Below, one piece after another: positions 6,793-12,880 of a stretch of 14,703 nucleotides of DNA. The translations under genes were made by a program, and so were the position numbers. Source of the stretch: Candidatus Methanoperedentaceae archaeon (GTDB taxonomy: Archaea; Halobacteriota; Methanosarcinia; Methanosarcinales; Methanoperedenaceae); assembly GCA_014859785.1 (NCBI GenBank), contig JACUTP010000032.1, positions 1 to 14,703 of the forward strand, given 5' to 3'. How positions within the stretch are numbered: position 1 is the stretch's first letter; each line of letters opens with the position of its first letter. The notes under the pieces were generated by a model. That model worked only from the letters and a program-made list of their open reading frames with translations, did no database searches and had not been told where the DNA came from.

Positions 6793-7587
6793 ATGAAGAA
6801 GATTCTTTTAACTAATGATGACGGCGTATATTCCACAGGCTTAAAAGCAGCTTACAAAAGCGTACATGACCTTGGTGAAGTGGTGATAGTCGCCCCGAAT
6901 TCCCAGAAAAGCGGTGTGGGTCGGGGTATATCAATATTCGAGCCCCTGCGCGTTTCACTTGCCAATATCAACGGGTTCAAAGCGCATGCAGTTGCGGGAA
7001 CACCCACGGATTCCGTTATCATCGGGATATTCTCGATAATCAGGGAGATGCCTGACCTTGTCCTTTCAGGTTTTAATGTTGGTGAAAATATCAGCACTGA
7101 CTCCGTAACCACAAGCGGTACAATAGGCGCGGCTCTTGAAGCTGCCAGTTACGGAATCCCTGCCATAGCCGCATCCATACAGGTAATAGATGAAGGGGAC
7201 AAGTTTGATGACCACAGCACATACGAGTACAACTTTGGCGTGGCGATTAAAATAGTAAACCGTATAGCTAAAAAAGTGCTGGAAAACGGTCTTCCGGATG
7301 GCGTTGACCTGCTTAATATCAATATTCCCAGGCATGCGACCACGGACACAGAAATCGAGATTACAAAACTGGCAAGAAAGATTTTCCTGACAGGAGTGGA
7401 AGAACGCCATGACCCCCGCGGCAGACCATATTACTGGATTGACGGGGAACTTATAAAGGACGCAGAAGAGGGGACGGATGTAAAAGCCGTGATGAAAAAG
7501 GGTCATATCTCAATAACACCCCTTACACTTGATTCAACTTCAAATGTTGATTTCAGTGAGATTGGTGATTTCTTGGGAACAATTTAA
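6793..7587 (+). CDS. surE: 5'/3'-nucleotidase SurE
   Basis: A metal-dependent phosphatase that dephosphorylates nucleoside 5'- and 3'-monophosphates and may trim short polyphosphates; usually a cytosolic dimer or tetramer. The 264-residue product begins MKKILLTNDDGV, where N8, D9 and D10 are metal-site residues of the family. SGVGRGISI near 40-48, AGTPTDSV near 71-78 and the metal-site loop SGFNVGEN near 91-98 follow, then TSGTIGAALEAASYGIPAIAAS near 106-127. Length is normal. Start: TTG 6772, ATG 6787 and ATG 6793 are all in frame. ATG 6793 is preferred because it begins at the first beta strand and matches the TATA spacing; no Shine-Dalgarno supports the others. It is followed 26 nt later by the SecB-like gene. 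Confidence 0.93.
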   Translation: MKKILLTNDDGVYSTGLKAAYKSVHDLGEVVIVAPNSQKSGVGRGISIFEPLRVSLANINGFKAHAVAGTPTDSVIIGIFSIIREMPDLVLSGFNVGENISTDSVTTSGTIGAALEAASYGIPAIAASIQVIDEGDKFDDHSTYEYNFGVAIKIVNRIAKKVLENGLPDGVDLLNINIPRHATTDTEIEITKLARKIFLTGVEERHDPRGRPYYWIDGELIKDAEEGTDVKAVMKKGHISITPLTLDSTSNVDFSEIGDFLGTI

Positions 7588-7613
7588 TAATGTAAAAGCA
7601 TACTTTACATAAC

Positions 7614-8078
7614 ATGATACTAAATTTCCACCTTACCAACATAGAATCCAGGGTATTTTCCTCACCTGAGGATATCCGCAAGTACAGGAACATCAACATA
7701 AATTATGACGTGAACCTTAAGAACCCGTCAGTTGTGGTGCAGGAAACACCTCTTGGCGAGAAATCCATCATGAGGGTTGAGTTTACGTTTGCTATCAATT
7801 ACATGAGCCCGAATATCGGACATATCCGGTTTGAGGGGGCATCGGATTATTACGGTGAGGAAAACCTTGATGAATTGAAAACAAAATGGGATTCAGGAAA
7901 AGCGCCTGATAATATCCAGAACGAGATTGCAAACACCATGGTTTCCAATGTGGCACCCCTGGCGCTGATGATATCAAAAGCACTGGGTCTTCCGCCATCA
8001 ATGCCTGTTCCTGTTATTAATTTCCAGGAAAAGACACAGGCACAGAAAAAAAAAGAACCGACATATTACCACGGGTAG
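7614..8078 (+). CDS. SecB-like protein (predicted chaperone fold)
   Basis: A 154-residue protein, not firmly recognised. The layout resembles the SecB chaperone fold: an N-terminal run of beta strands (ILNFHLTNIESRVF, NININYDVNL, SVVVQETPL, SIMRVEFTFAINYM, GHIRFEGASDYYG), then a long helix (NEIANTMVSNVAPLALMISKAL). It ends in a proline-rich strand LPPSMPVPVINF, much like the LAPVNF ending of bacterial SecB. SecB-like proteins are known in some archaea (for example MJ0357), where they are proposed to hold unfolded or exported proteins. The C-terminal tail is charged (KTQAQKKKEPTYYHG). No ribosome site is obvious. It follows surE by 26 nt and precedes a T-rich stretch. The SecB link is inference from strand order and the terminal motif. 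Confidence 0.55.
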   Translation: MILNFHLTNIESRVFSSPEDIRKYRNININYDVNLKNPSVVVQETPLGEKSIMRVEFTFAINYMSPNIGHIRFEGASDYYGEENLDELKTKWDSGKAPDNIQNEIANTMVSNVAPLALMISKALGLPPSMPVPVINFQEKTQAQKKKEPTYYHG

Positions 8079-8089
8079 GGAAGTGGGCA

Positions 8090-8103
8090 ACCGGCTTTTT
8101 TTA
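8090..8103 (+). terminator. T-rich stretch after the SecB-like gene
   Basis: CCGGCTTTTTTTAAAA begins about 12 nt after the stop codon. Archaeal RNA polymerase ends transcription at T-runs without needing a hairpin, so this is a plausible terminator separating the surE pair from the next, separately promoted gene. Confidence 0.45.
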
Positions 8104-8120
8104 AAAGCACAAACATCAAC

Positions 8121-8130
8121 ATTTATAAAT
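8121..8130 (+). promoter_or_regulatory. TATA box of the UPF0173 hydrolase gene
   Basis: ATTTATAAAT is a strong TATA-like word ending 18 nt before the ATG at 8148, with no ribosome site between. A leaderless or nearly leaderless transcript is likely. Confidence 0.5.
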
Positions 8131-8147
8131 TATAGAAAAACTCCACC

Positions 8148-8810
8148 ATGCAAATCAAATTTCTCGGTCATTCCTGTTTTGAAATCCGTGAGAGCAAAAA
8201 TATACTTGTTGACCCGTTCATCTCAGGCAACCCGGCTTCACCCTATGTAGAGCTAAAACCTGATATTATTGCAGTGACACATGCGCATTCTGACCATCTG
8301 GGTGACACGGCAGAACTTGCAAACAAACACAACTGCAAGGTGGTATCCATACACGAGGTTTCAAAGTATCTGGGAGCACGCGGCATAGTGTGTGAAGGCA
8401 TGAACAAAGGAGGTACAGTTACACTGGATGGAGTGGACTTTACCATGACAGAAGCAGTTCACTCATCAAGTTTTGAAGATGCAGATGGTGGATGCCCGGC
8501 AGGTTTTGTCATAAAGGATAAGAAAAGTGTCTACCATGCAGGTGATACTGCACTTTTCGGGGATATGAGACTCATTGCGGAACTTTATCATCCTGATATC
8601 GCCCTGCTTCCTATCGGGGACAGGTACACCATGGGTGTAAGGGAAGCAGCTACCGCTACAAGCTGGCTAAAACCCGGGATAGTGGTTCCCATGCACTATG
8701 GAACATTTCCCGCAATCGAACAGTCTCCTGATGAGTTCAAAGAACTTGTGTCGTCGTTATGCGACAGCGAGGTTGTGGTACTGAAACCTGGCGAGAGTTT
8801 TGAGTACTGA
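8148..8810 (+). CDS. Metal-dependent hydrolase, UPF0173 / metallo-beta-lactamase fold
   Basis: A cytosolic metallo-hydrolase of the UPF0173 (YtkL-like) family; its natural substrate is unknown. The 220-residue protein starts MQIKFLGHSCFEI, the standard opening. It carries the dinuclear metal motif THAHSDHLGD (H45, H47, D49, H50), further ligands in EAVHSSS near 102, YHAGDTALF near 129-137 and PMHYGTF near 185-191. Length is typical. The start is fixed by the conserved opening strand. It appears to be a single-gene unit: a TATA box lies just upstream and a 527-bp AT-rich gap follows. Family assignment is secure, function is not. Confidence 0.92.
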   Translation: MQIKFLGHSCFEIRESKNILVDPFISGNPASPYVELKPDIIAVTHAHSDHLGDTAELANKHNCKVVSIHEVSKYLGARGIVCEGMNKGGTVTLDGVDFTMTEAVHSSSFEDADGGCPAGFVIKDKKSVYHAGDTALFGDMRLIAELYHPDIALLPIGDRYTMGVREAATATSWLKPGIVVPMHYGTFPAIEQSPDEFKELVSSLCDSEVVVLKPGESFEY

Positions 8811-9337
8811 AATCCTGGGTGGTTTGTTTTCAATCCGGACAGAGACGGATAACTATATACATGCTATAGCATCGGAATACCATTGGAAAACAACTTCAAG
8901 ATTTGATATTATCCATCTACAGATTTTGTTTTCTGCTAAAATGATATTGTATATATCAATACATATTATATCACTTAAAACTATTTTAAATCTGAAACGG
9001 AGAGTTCGTTTTGAGTTAGTTGAGTTCGTTGTTAATTACTTTATGTCACCAAACAACGAACCAAAACGAACTCCAACGAACTCTTGTTGTAAGAGTTCGA
9101 TGATTTTGTAACCAAACTCAAATATTCAAATGATTCAAAAGTTGGATTTTCATTACCCTAATCAAACGGTTTATTAACGCCATAGTATACATGGCACGAT
9201 TTTCACAACTCTATATATGAATATGTAAATCCACATCTTAACAAAACATTAGATATGTATTGCATAATTGTGTGTTTTGGAAGGTTTGAGCTGCTAAACA
9301 CGGGGAGTGATAACATTAAAAACATGAGGTTAACAAA
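8811..9337. other. 527-bp AT-rich intergenic region without a convincing gene
   Basis: No frame here looks coding: the longest plus-strand frame overlaps the hydrolase gene, has no ribosome site and reads through low-complexity AT-rich DNA. The region holds an inverted cluster of GAGTTCGTT units (9002-9098, listed separately), several TATA-like words (TATATATGAATATG near 9211) and the cheC leader with GAGGT at 9326-9330. It could hold a non-coding RNA or long control region. Confidence 0.6.
9002..9098. repeat. Inverted cluster of GAGTTCGTT-type units
   Basis: Three tandem units of 9-11 nt (GAGTTCGTTTT, GAGTTAGTT, GAGTTCGTT) span 9002-9030 on the plus strand. After a short spacer the same unit recurs three times inverted (9052-9083, including CAAAACGAACTC and CAACGAACTC). 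A seventh partial unit (AGAGTTCG) is direct at 9092-9098. The 10-nt words at 9024-9033 and 9052-9061 are perfect reverse complements around an 18-nt loop, and 9002-9013 pairs perfectly with 9062-9073. The two 32-nt arms could form one long hairpin in RNA or cruciform DNA, or bind a multimeric protein. Confidence 0.8.
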
Positions 9338-9955
9338 ATGAACCATTCAAAAAACCTGACCGATTTCCAGTATGATGCACTGAAAGAAGTGGGAAATATA
9401 GGAATCGGGCAGGCTACAACTTCCCTTTCCCGGATGGTAAATAAACAGGTTAACATATCATTACCCGACCTGAAATTAATTCCATTGCTGGAAATCCCAG
9501 AGATGCTGAGCCAGGATTTACCGGTTGTAACGATTTTGCTTGAACTCAGGGATGAGGCAAGAGGTTATCTTATGCTCCTGCTGTCACTTGATAGTGCAAA
9601 AATGCTGGTTAAAATGATGCTCGGCGAGGTGAAGGAGGGAGATGCTTTTGATGAAATGGAACAATCTGTCCTTATGGAACTCGGGAATATCCTGACAGGG
9701 ACGTATATTTCGGCTTTATCAAATTTACTTGATATTTCTATGGGACTTTCGACGCCAGTGCAGGTGTATGATTTTGCCGGGGCTATTGTCAACCAGATTG
9801 TTATCCTCATGAGCCAGGATGTGGATGATGTACTGTTACTGAATACCGAGTTTTCTGTAGATGATACCAGGATTGACGGGAAAATACTTGTCTTTACGGA
9901 TTCACTGTCTCTCACCAAAATATTAGAATCGGTTAACAGGCTGGCAGGAATATGA
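9338..9955 (+). CDS. cheC: CheC, CheY-phosphate phosphatase
   Basis: Dephosphorylates CheY-P and binds CheD, closing the adaptation loop of chemotaxis in Bacillus-type and archaeal systems; cytosolic. The 205-residue protein has both phosphatase centres of the family consensus D/S-x3-E-x2-N-x22-P. The first is D13, E17, N20, P43 and the second S110, E114, N117, P140, so a two-site, probably active CheC is predicted. Length is typical. GAGGT at 9326-9330 sits 7 nt before the ATG. The stop TGA overlaps the cheD start as ATGA, giving tight translational coupling. No CheA, CheY, receptor or archaellum gene is in the window, so this pair is either an outlier or acts with partners elsewhere. Confidence 0.93.
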   Translation: MNHSKNLTDFQYDALKEVGNIGIGQATTSLSRMVNKQVNISLPDLKLIPLLEIPEMLSQDLPVVTILLELRDEARGYLMLLLSLDSAKMLVKMMLGEVKEGDAFDEMEQSVLMELGNILTGTYISALSNLLDISMGLSTPVQVYDFAGAIVNQIVILMSQDVDDVLLLNTEFSVDDTRIDGKILVFTDSLSLTKILESVNRLAGI

Positions 9956-10425
9956 ATAAAATCGTTGTCAGAATAGCAGATTATGCGGTTGTTCATAACC
10001 CGGCTGTGCTTGTCACAACCGTGGGTTCATGCGTGGGGATAGCATTGCGTGACCCGCATACTAAAATAGGGGCACTTGCACACGTTTTGCTTCCATGCAT
10101 CGGGGCATCCGGTTCCAGGGGAACTCCATTAAAGTTTGCGGATTCGGCGATTGAAATTACAGTTAATGAGATGATAAAGAAAGGCTGTTCGAAAAAAAGG
10201 ATTGAGGCAAAAATAGCGGGCGGGGCGAGAATGTTTGAATTCGGGTTATCCAGCATGAAAATCGGGGAGCGGAATGTGGAAGCGGTTGTTGGCAAACTTG
10301 AAGAATATAATATACCCATTATTGCCCGTGATACCGGGAAAAACTATGGCAGGACTCTTGAATATCATATTGAAACCGGTGTACTGCATATACAGAGAGC
10401 ACTCAAAGATATTAAAAAAATTTAG
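9952..10425 (+). CDS. cheD: CheD, chemoreceptor glutamine deamidase
   Basis: Deamidates glutamines in methyl-accepting chemoreceptors and forms a complex with CheC, stimulating its phosphatase. The 157-residue protein has the catalytic cysteine C27 in TTVGSCVGIALRD and catalytic H44 in ALAHVLLP, with threonines at 22-23 near the third catalytic position. KIAGGARMF near 88-96 and the GRTLEYHIETG segment near 128-138 are also typical. The start overlaps the cheC stop by four bases (ATGA), so the two are made in step. Length is normal. The substrates must be receptors encoded outside this window. Confidence 0.93.
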   Translation: MNKIVVRIADYAVVHNPAVLVTTVGSCVGIALRDPHTKIGALAHVLLPCIGASGSRGTPLKFADSAIEITVNEMIKKGCSKKRIEAKIAGGARMFEFGLSSMKIGERNVEAVVGKLEEYNIPIIARDTGKNYGRTLEYHIETGVLHIQRALKDIKKI

Positions 10426-10689
10426 ATTTGTTCAGGTTGTTATCTCCGGGTTTATTGTCATGGCTACTTCCCAAATGCTCAATTCGATTCTTATGTTTAA
10501 AGGGTAGCCATTTGACGGTAAGGCAATTACTTCCGGAAAAACCGGATCCAATTTTAATTCAGCAAATATTTAAAGAATTGGGAGTATTAGGTGGAATTAA
10601 TACTGATTAATGGCGAAGGTATTGTTGGTGATATGCTATTTTTTATTCAAAAACATCACCAAAAGAAAGGAGTATAACGAATTTTTAGA
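10426..10689. other. Intergenic region between cheD and tRNA-Glu, no confirmed gene
   Basis: 264 bp. A plus-strand frame at about 10428-10610 could encode 60 residues ending LLPEKPDPILIQQIFKELG; this end looks protein-like, but the first third does not and no ribosome site is present. It may be a decayed gene fragment. An 8-bp inverted repeat (TTGGTGAT at 10625-10632, ATCACCAA at 10655-10662) follows. The A-rich stretch near 10661-10668 reads CTTTCTTTT after the tRNA on the minus strand and may end its transcription. Confidence 0.4.
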
Positions 10690-10763
10690 TGCTCCGACCG
10701 GGATTTGAACCCGGGTCACTGGCTTGAAAGGCCAGAATGATTGGCCTGCTACACTATCGGAGC
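10690..10763 (-). tRNA. tRNA-Glu (anticodon UUC)
   Basis: On the minus strand the acceptor arms GCTCCGA and TCGGAGC pair perfectly. The anticodon stem CTGGC/GCCAG encloses CTTTCAA, giving anticodon TTC for glutamate. The T arm is CCGGG-TTCAAAT-CCCGG and the D arm begins GTGTAGC with a GG in the loop. The discriminator is A and no CCA is encoded, so the tail is added afterwards. No intron is seen. A TATA-like word lies 24-33 nt upstream. Confidence 0.97.
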
Positions 10764-10786
10764 ACGGTAGCCTTAATTATCCGCAT

Positions 10787-10796
10787 CCATATTTAA
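10787..10796 (-). promoter_or_regulatory. TATA box of tRNA-Glu
   Basis: On the minus strand this reads TTAAATATGG, placed 24-33 nt before the mature 5' end of the tRNA, the usual archaeal box A position. Confidence 0.6.
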
Positions 10797-10859
10797 TCAT
10801 TTGGTATTAGCCGTTTAATCCCCTGTGCTTTTTTTGTTTGTAGTATTATAGGTGTAATT

Positions 10860-11227
10860 ATGTTCAAAAAATATGACCAAAAGCAGCAATTCCTCCTTCC
10901 CATAAGCCTTGAAGACTTATAAAAATCCTGTTATATGGCTACATGATAAACATCCGTAGTTCAAGAGACATACATAAAATGACCCATACCGACACTGCTT
11001 TTATGTACCTTGCAGCGATGCAGCATCCTGATTTTCGAACGATTTGCCGTTTTCGTTCAACCCACCTTGATGCAATCAGGGATATTTTTTACCAGGTAGT
11101 AACAGTATGCAAAGAAATGGGTATGCCTGGTACTGGTAAAATATCACTTGACGGAACAAAAATAAAAGCAGATGCTTCTGTAAGGCAAAGCAAAAATGCC
11201 GATGCACTTGACAAAGAAATAGATAAA
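10860..11227 (+). pseudogene. IS1182-family transposase remnant
   Basis: A broken transposase. The 5' piece (10860-10922) encodes MFKKYDQKQQFLLP and ends at TAA after ISLEDL. In a different frame from 10922 the sequence resumes at the family's KILLYGY, followed by RSSRDI, TAFMYLAAMQHPDFRTI and ISLDGTKIKADAS; the Asp of SLDGT is the first DDE-type catalytic residue. About 45-50 codons that family members carry between these blocks are missing. Similarity stops after DALDKEIDK near 11227, so the catalytic second half is gone. It cannot be active. The DNA beyond 11227 reads in the opposite strand as a GxxExxY protein, so the element was cut by recombination or deletion. Family assignment rests on the order of motifs, recognised by eye. 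Confidence 0.8.
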
Positions 11228-11386
11228 AACCTTCCTATAACGGGCAAATCGCGGTTGATGATATATATTAACCGTAAATTCATAACAAAGTGCTTTTTCA
11301 TATATGGATTCAAGCAACCCATGACCTAAATTACGATGAGCTTCAATTGCACATCCAATTATTTTTTCTGTGCTTATTTCGTTTGC
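11228..11386 (-). pseudogene. GxxExxY-family protein remnant (N-terminal part)
   Basis: On the minus strand one open stretch reads NEISTEKIIGCAIEAHRNLG, then HGLLESIYEKALCYEF, which includes the exact G-x-x-E-x-x-Y signature (GLLESIY). The family is a PD-(D/E)xK-nuclease-like group of unknown role, common in accessory DNA. Only the first 35-50 residues survive: TAG at 11389-11387 lies just upstream of the family's usual start, no ATG is in frame, and after CYEF the match decays within about 15 residues before running antisense through the transposase remnant. It must be non-functional. The tail-to-tail junction with the IS remnant falls near 11228. Confidence 0.75.
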
Positions 11387-11398
11387 CTATTGCCAGTG

Positions 11399-11451
11399 CA
11401 AGGGGTAGATTCAACCTCTGCCTGAAGGCCAAAGGTATACTCTACCCCTTG
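11399..11451. repeat. Nested 53-nt imperfect hairpin
   Basis: CAAGGGGTAGA (11399-11409) is the perfect reverse complement of TCTACCCCTTG (11441-11451). Inside, ACCT pairs with AGGT, and GCC-TGAA-GGC forms a terminal stem and tetraloop. The result is a long, interrupted hairpin. It lies next to the GxxExxY remnant and 38 nt past the trmJ stop. No T-run follows on either strand, so a simple terminator is doubtful; a mobile-element end or structured RNA is possible. Confidence 0.7.
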
Positions 11452-11488
11452 ACCCCAACGCAATCAAACTAAAGAAGCTTTATCATGA

Positions 11489-12208
11489 TTAATGTGGTGA
11501 ACCACTAGCTTTACCCACTTTCATCTGTATCCTGCGCAGTATCCCCCTGAGCGTATAAACCTCGCGTGTTGTAAGTTCAGCCCTCCCAAGTATTCTCTGT
11601 ACCATCATTTTTGTCTTGTTTTCCTTATGTTCCTTATAATCTATATCAGCAAGCACCTCACCTATATGCTCATACAGAAGCTCGATATCAAAGTGCCTTG
11701 CAAGAAATGTCTCGCCTCCTTCAATATCGCTGAGCTCATATAACACCACTGCCACAGCATGGGACAGGTTCATGCTCGTGTAATCAGGACTTGTCGGGAT
11801 GTAAACAACCATATCGCATAACTCAAGCTCTTCATTGGTAAGACCGTCATCCTCCCTCCCGAAAAGAAGCGATATCACGCCGCTTTTCCTATGAAGTTTT
11901 TCCCTGAGTTTACGGGGTGACAGTGCAGGCATCCTCTTATGTTCGTTTTCGGTTTTCCCGGGAAGCCCTGTCATGCCGATTATGAGGTTTGACCCCTCAA
12001 CAGCTCCTTCAAGCGTTGTTGCAATCATTGCATTCTCTATGACATCATAGGCATGGACAGACATTATGCGCGCGTTCCTGTCAATTTCGCATGGGTTCAG
12101 GAGAACAAGCTCACTGAAACCGAAGTTTTTCATTACTCTTGCAGTCGACCCGATGTTGCCGCTGTATAACGGTTCGACAAGGACTGTACGGAAGGTAAGG
12201 GATGGCAT
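11489..12208 (-). CDS. trmJ: TrmJ-type tRNA 2'-O-methyltransferase (SPOUT/TrmH family)
   Basis: Methylates the 2'-hydroxyl of nucleotide 32 in the anticodon loop of tRNAs using SAM; works as a dimer with a trefoil-knot active site. The 239-residue protein has the three SPOUT motifs in order: NIGSTARVMKNFG (18-30, catalytic Arg24), LLFGREDDGLTNEEL (114-128) and IPTSPDYTSMNLSHAV (137-152, the knot and SAM site). A C-terminal helical extension ends GRAELTTREVYTLRGILRRI, as in TrmJ rather than TrmL. The length fits. The start at 12208 begins just before the first strand (RTVLVEP); no ribosome site is evident. It is divergent from the thioredoxin-like gene across a 167-nt gap. The position-32 specificity is family knowledge, not visible here. 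Confidence 0.9.
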   Translation of the reverse strand: MPSLTFRTVLVEPLYSGNIGSTARVMKNFGFSELVLLNPCEIDRNARIMSVHAYDVIENAMIATTLEGAVEGSNLIIGMTGLPGKTENEHKRMPALSPRKLREKLHRKSGVISLLFGREDDGLTNEELELCDMVVYIPTSPDYTSMNLSHAVAVVLYELSDIEGGETFLARHFDIELLYEHIGEVLADIDYKEHKENKTKMMVQRILGRAELTTREVYTLRGILRRIQMKVGKASGSPH

Positions 12209-12307
12209 GGTTCTGGTAACGGGTTTATGATTCTATGAATAGTCTTACAGGAACTCCATTGTACATAATTTTTTCAATCATGACACTACAATCGATGATA
12301 GAAAAAA

Positions 12308-12324
12308 GTCTCAGGAAATGAGAC
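12308..12324. repeat. Perfect 6-bp hairpin between divergent promoters
   Basis: GTCTCA-GGAAA-TGAGAC forms a 6-bp stem with a 5-nt loop, about 20 nt upstream of the TATA box of the thioredoxin-like gene and 100 nt upstream of trmJ. As a dyad it could be an operator; as RNA it would lie in no obvious leader. Confidence 0.45.
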
Positions 12325-12344
12325 AGAGTTTGCCCGATAATAAT

Positions 12345-12354
12345 TGATATATAG
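12345..12354 (+). promoter_or_regulatory. TATA box of the thioredoxin-like gene
   Basis: TGATATATAG lies 22-31 nt before the ATG at 12376. There is no Shine-Dalgarno, so the transcript is probably leaderless. Confidence 0.55.
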
Positions 12355-12375
12355 ACTCCTTCGTAATATTGCACC

Positions 12376-12876
12376 ATGAATCTTAACACCCTCCTTTCAA
12401 ACCATAAAGCCGGGTTCCGGGCAAAACTTGTAAAAGCACTTGCTGAGAAAAACTCACTTACAGAAGAGCAGGCAGAATCCGATTTTTCGGATTTCATAGA
12501 GCAGTACCTCAAAGAAAGATACACACCGCCAGAACAGCTTATTGAAAAGATTAGCAGCATCCAGCGCCCCGTCCTTCTGAATATCAGGCGCGGCAGGGAA
12601 GACGAGGAATTCTGCAGGATATGCCACGCCAACCAGCCAAATATCGATAAGGTTTCAGAGAAGTACGGTAACAGGATAGAGGTGGTTGAAGCAAGCGTTG
12701 ACAGGTCGGACGGCGGAGCGCTTTACCAGATAATCTTCCATGAGGAAGCAGAAAAAAAGATGGCGCCTTTGACTGCTGTTATAAATAAAGGCGAGGTATT
12801 GGGGTTCTGGGCAGGAAGAACTGTCGAGCCTGAGGAGTACGGGAAGTATTTTAATAAGCTTCTGGGACAGGATTAA
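12376..12876 (+). CDS. Thioredoxin-fold protein with CRIC redox motif
   Basis: A 166-residue protein predicted to be a divergent thioredoxin-like protein. Residues 1-60 are helical and charged, an extension not found in plain thioredoxins. The fold then shows a core strand RPVLLNIRRG (64-73) and the redox motif FCRICH (C80, C83). A second strand is RIEVVEASVDR, followed by APLTAVINKGEVLGFWAG (from about 134), matching the cis-proline strand, beta-hairpin and Gly of thioredoxins, and a terminal helix EEYGKYFNKLL. A role in disulfide exchange or peroxide handling is likely, with substrate unknown. The start follows a well-placed TATA box. Its stop lies 4 nt from the end of the convergent acyl-CoA synthetase gene. 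Other CxxC roles, such as metal binding (CRICH), are possible. Confidence 0.68.
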   Translation: MNLNTLLSNHKAGFRAKLVKALAEKNSLTEEQAESDFSDFIEQYLKERYTPPEQLIEKISSIQRPVLLNIRRGREDEEFCRICHANQPNIDKVSEKYGNRIEVVEASVDRSDGGALYQIIFHEEAEKKMAPLTAVINKGEVLGFWAGRTVEPEEYGKYFNKLLGQD

Positions 12877-12880
12877 AACC

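Noticed and set aside
9002..9098. CRISPR array
   Set aside because: Units are only 9-11 nt, occur in both orientations and have no regular unique spacers; no cas gene is nearby.
8800..9111. 103-codon plus-strand frame after the UPF0173 gene
   Set aside because: It overlaps the hydrolase end, lacks a ribosome site, has low-complexity AT-driven composition and runs straight through the repeat cluster; no family resemblance.
10690..10763. tRNA-Glu as an integration (att) site for an island
   Set aside because: No duplicate of the tRNA 3' end was found in the window and no integrase is present; the IS remnant lies on the 5' side of the tRNA, not the usual 3' side.
12225..12632. Minus-strand frame overlapping the thioredoxin-like gene
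   Set aside because: It is antisense to a gene with clear fold motifs and a promoter, and its own translation lacks recognisable features.
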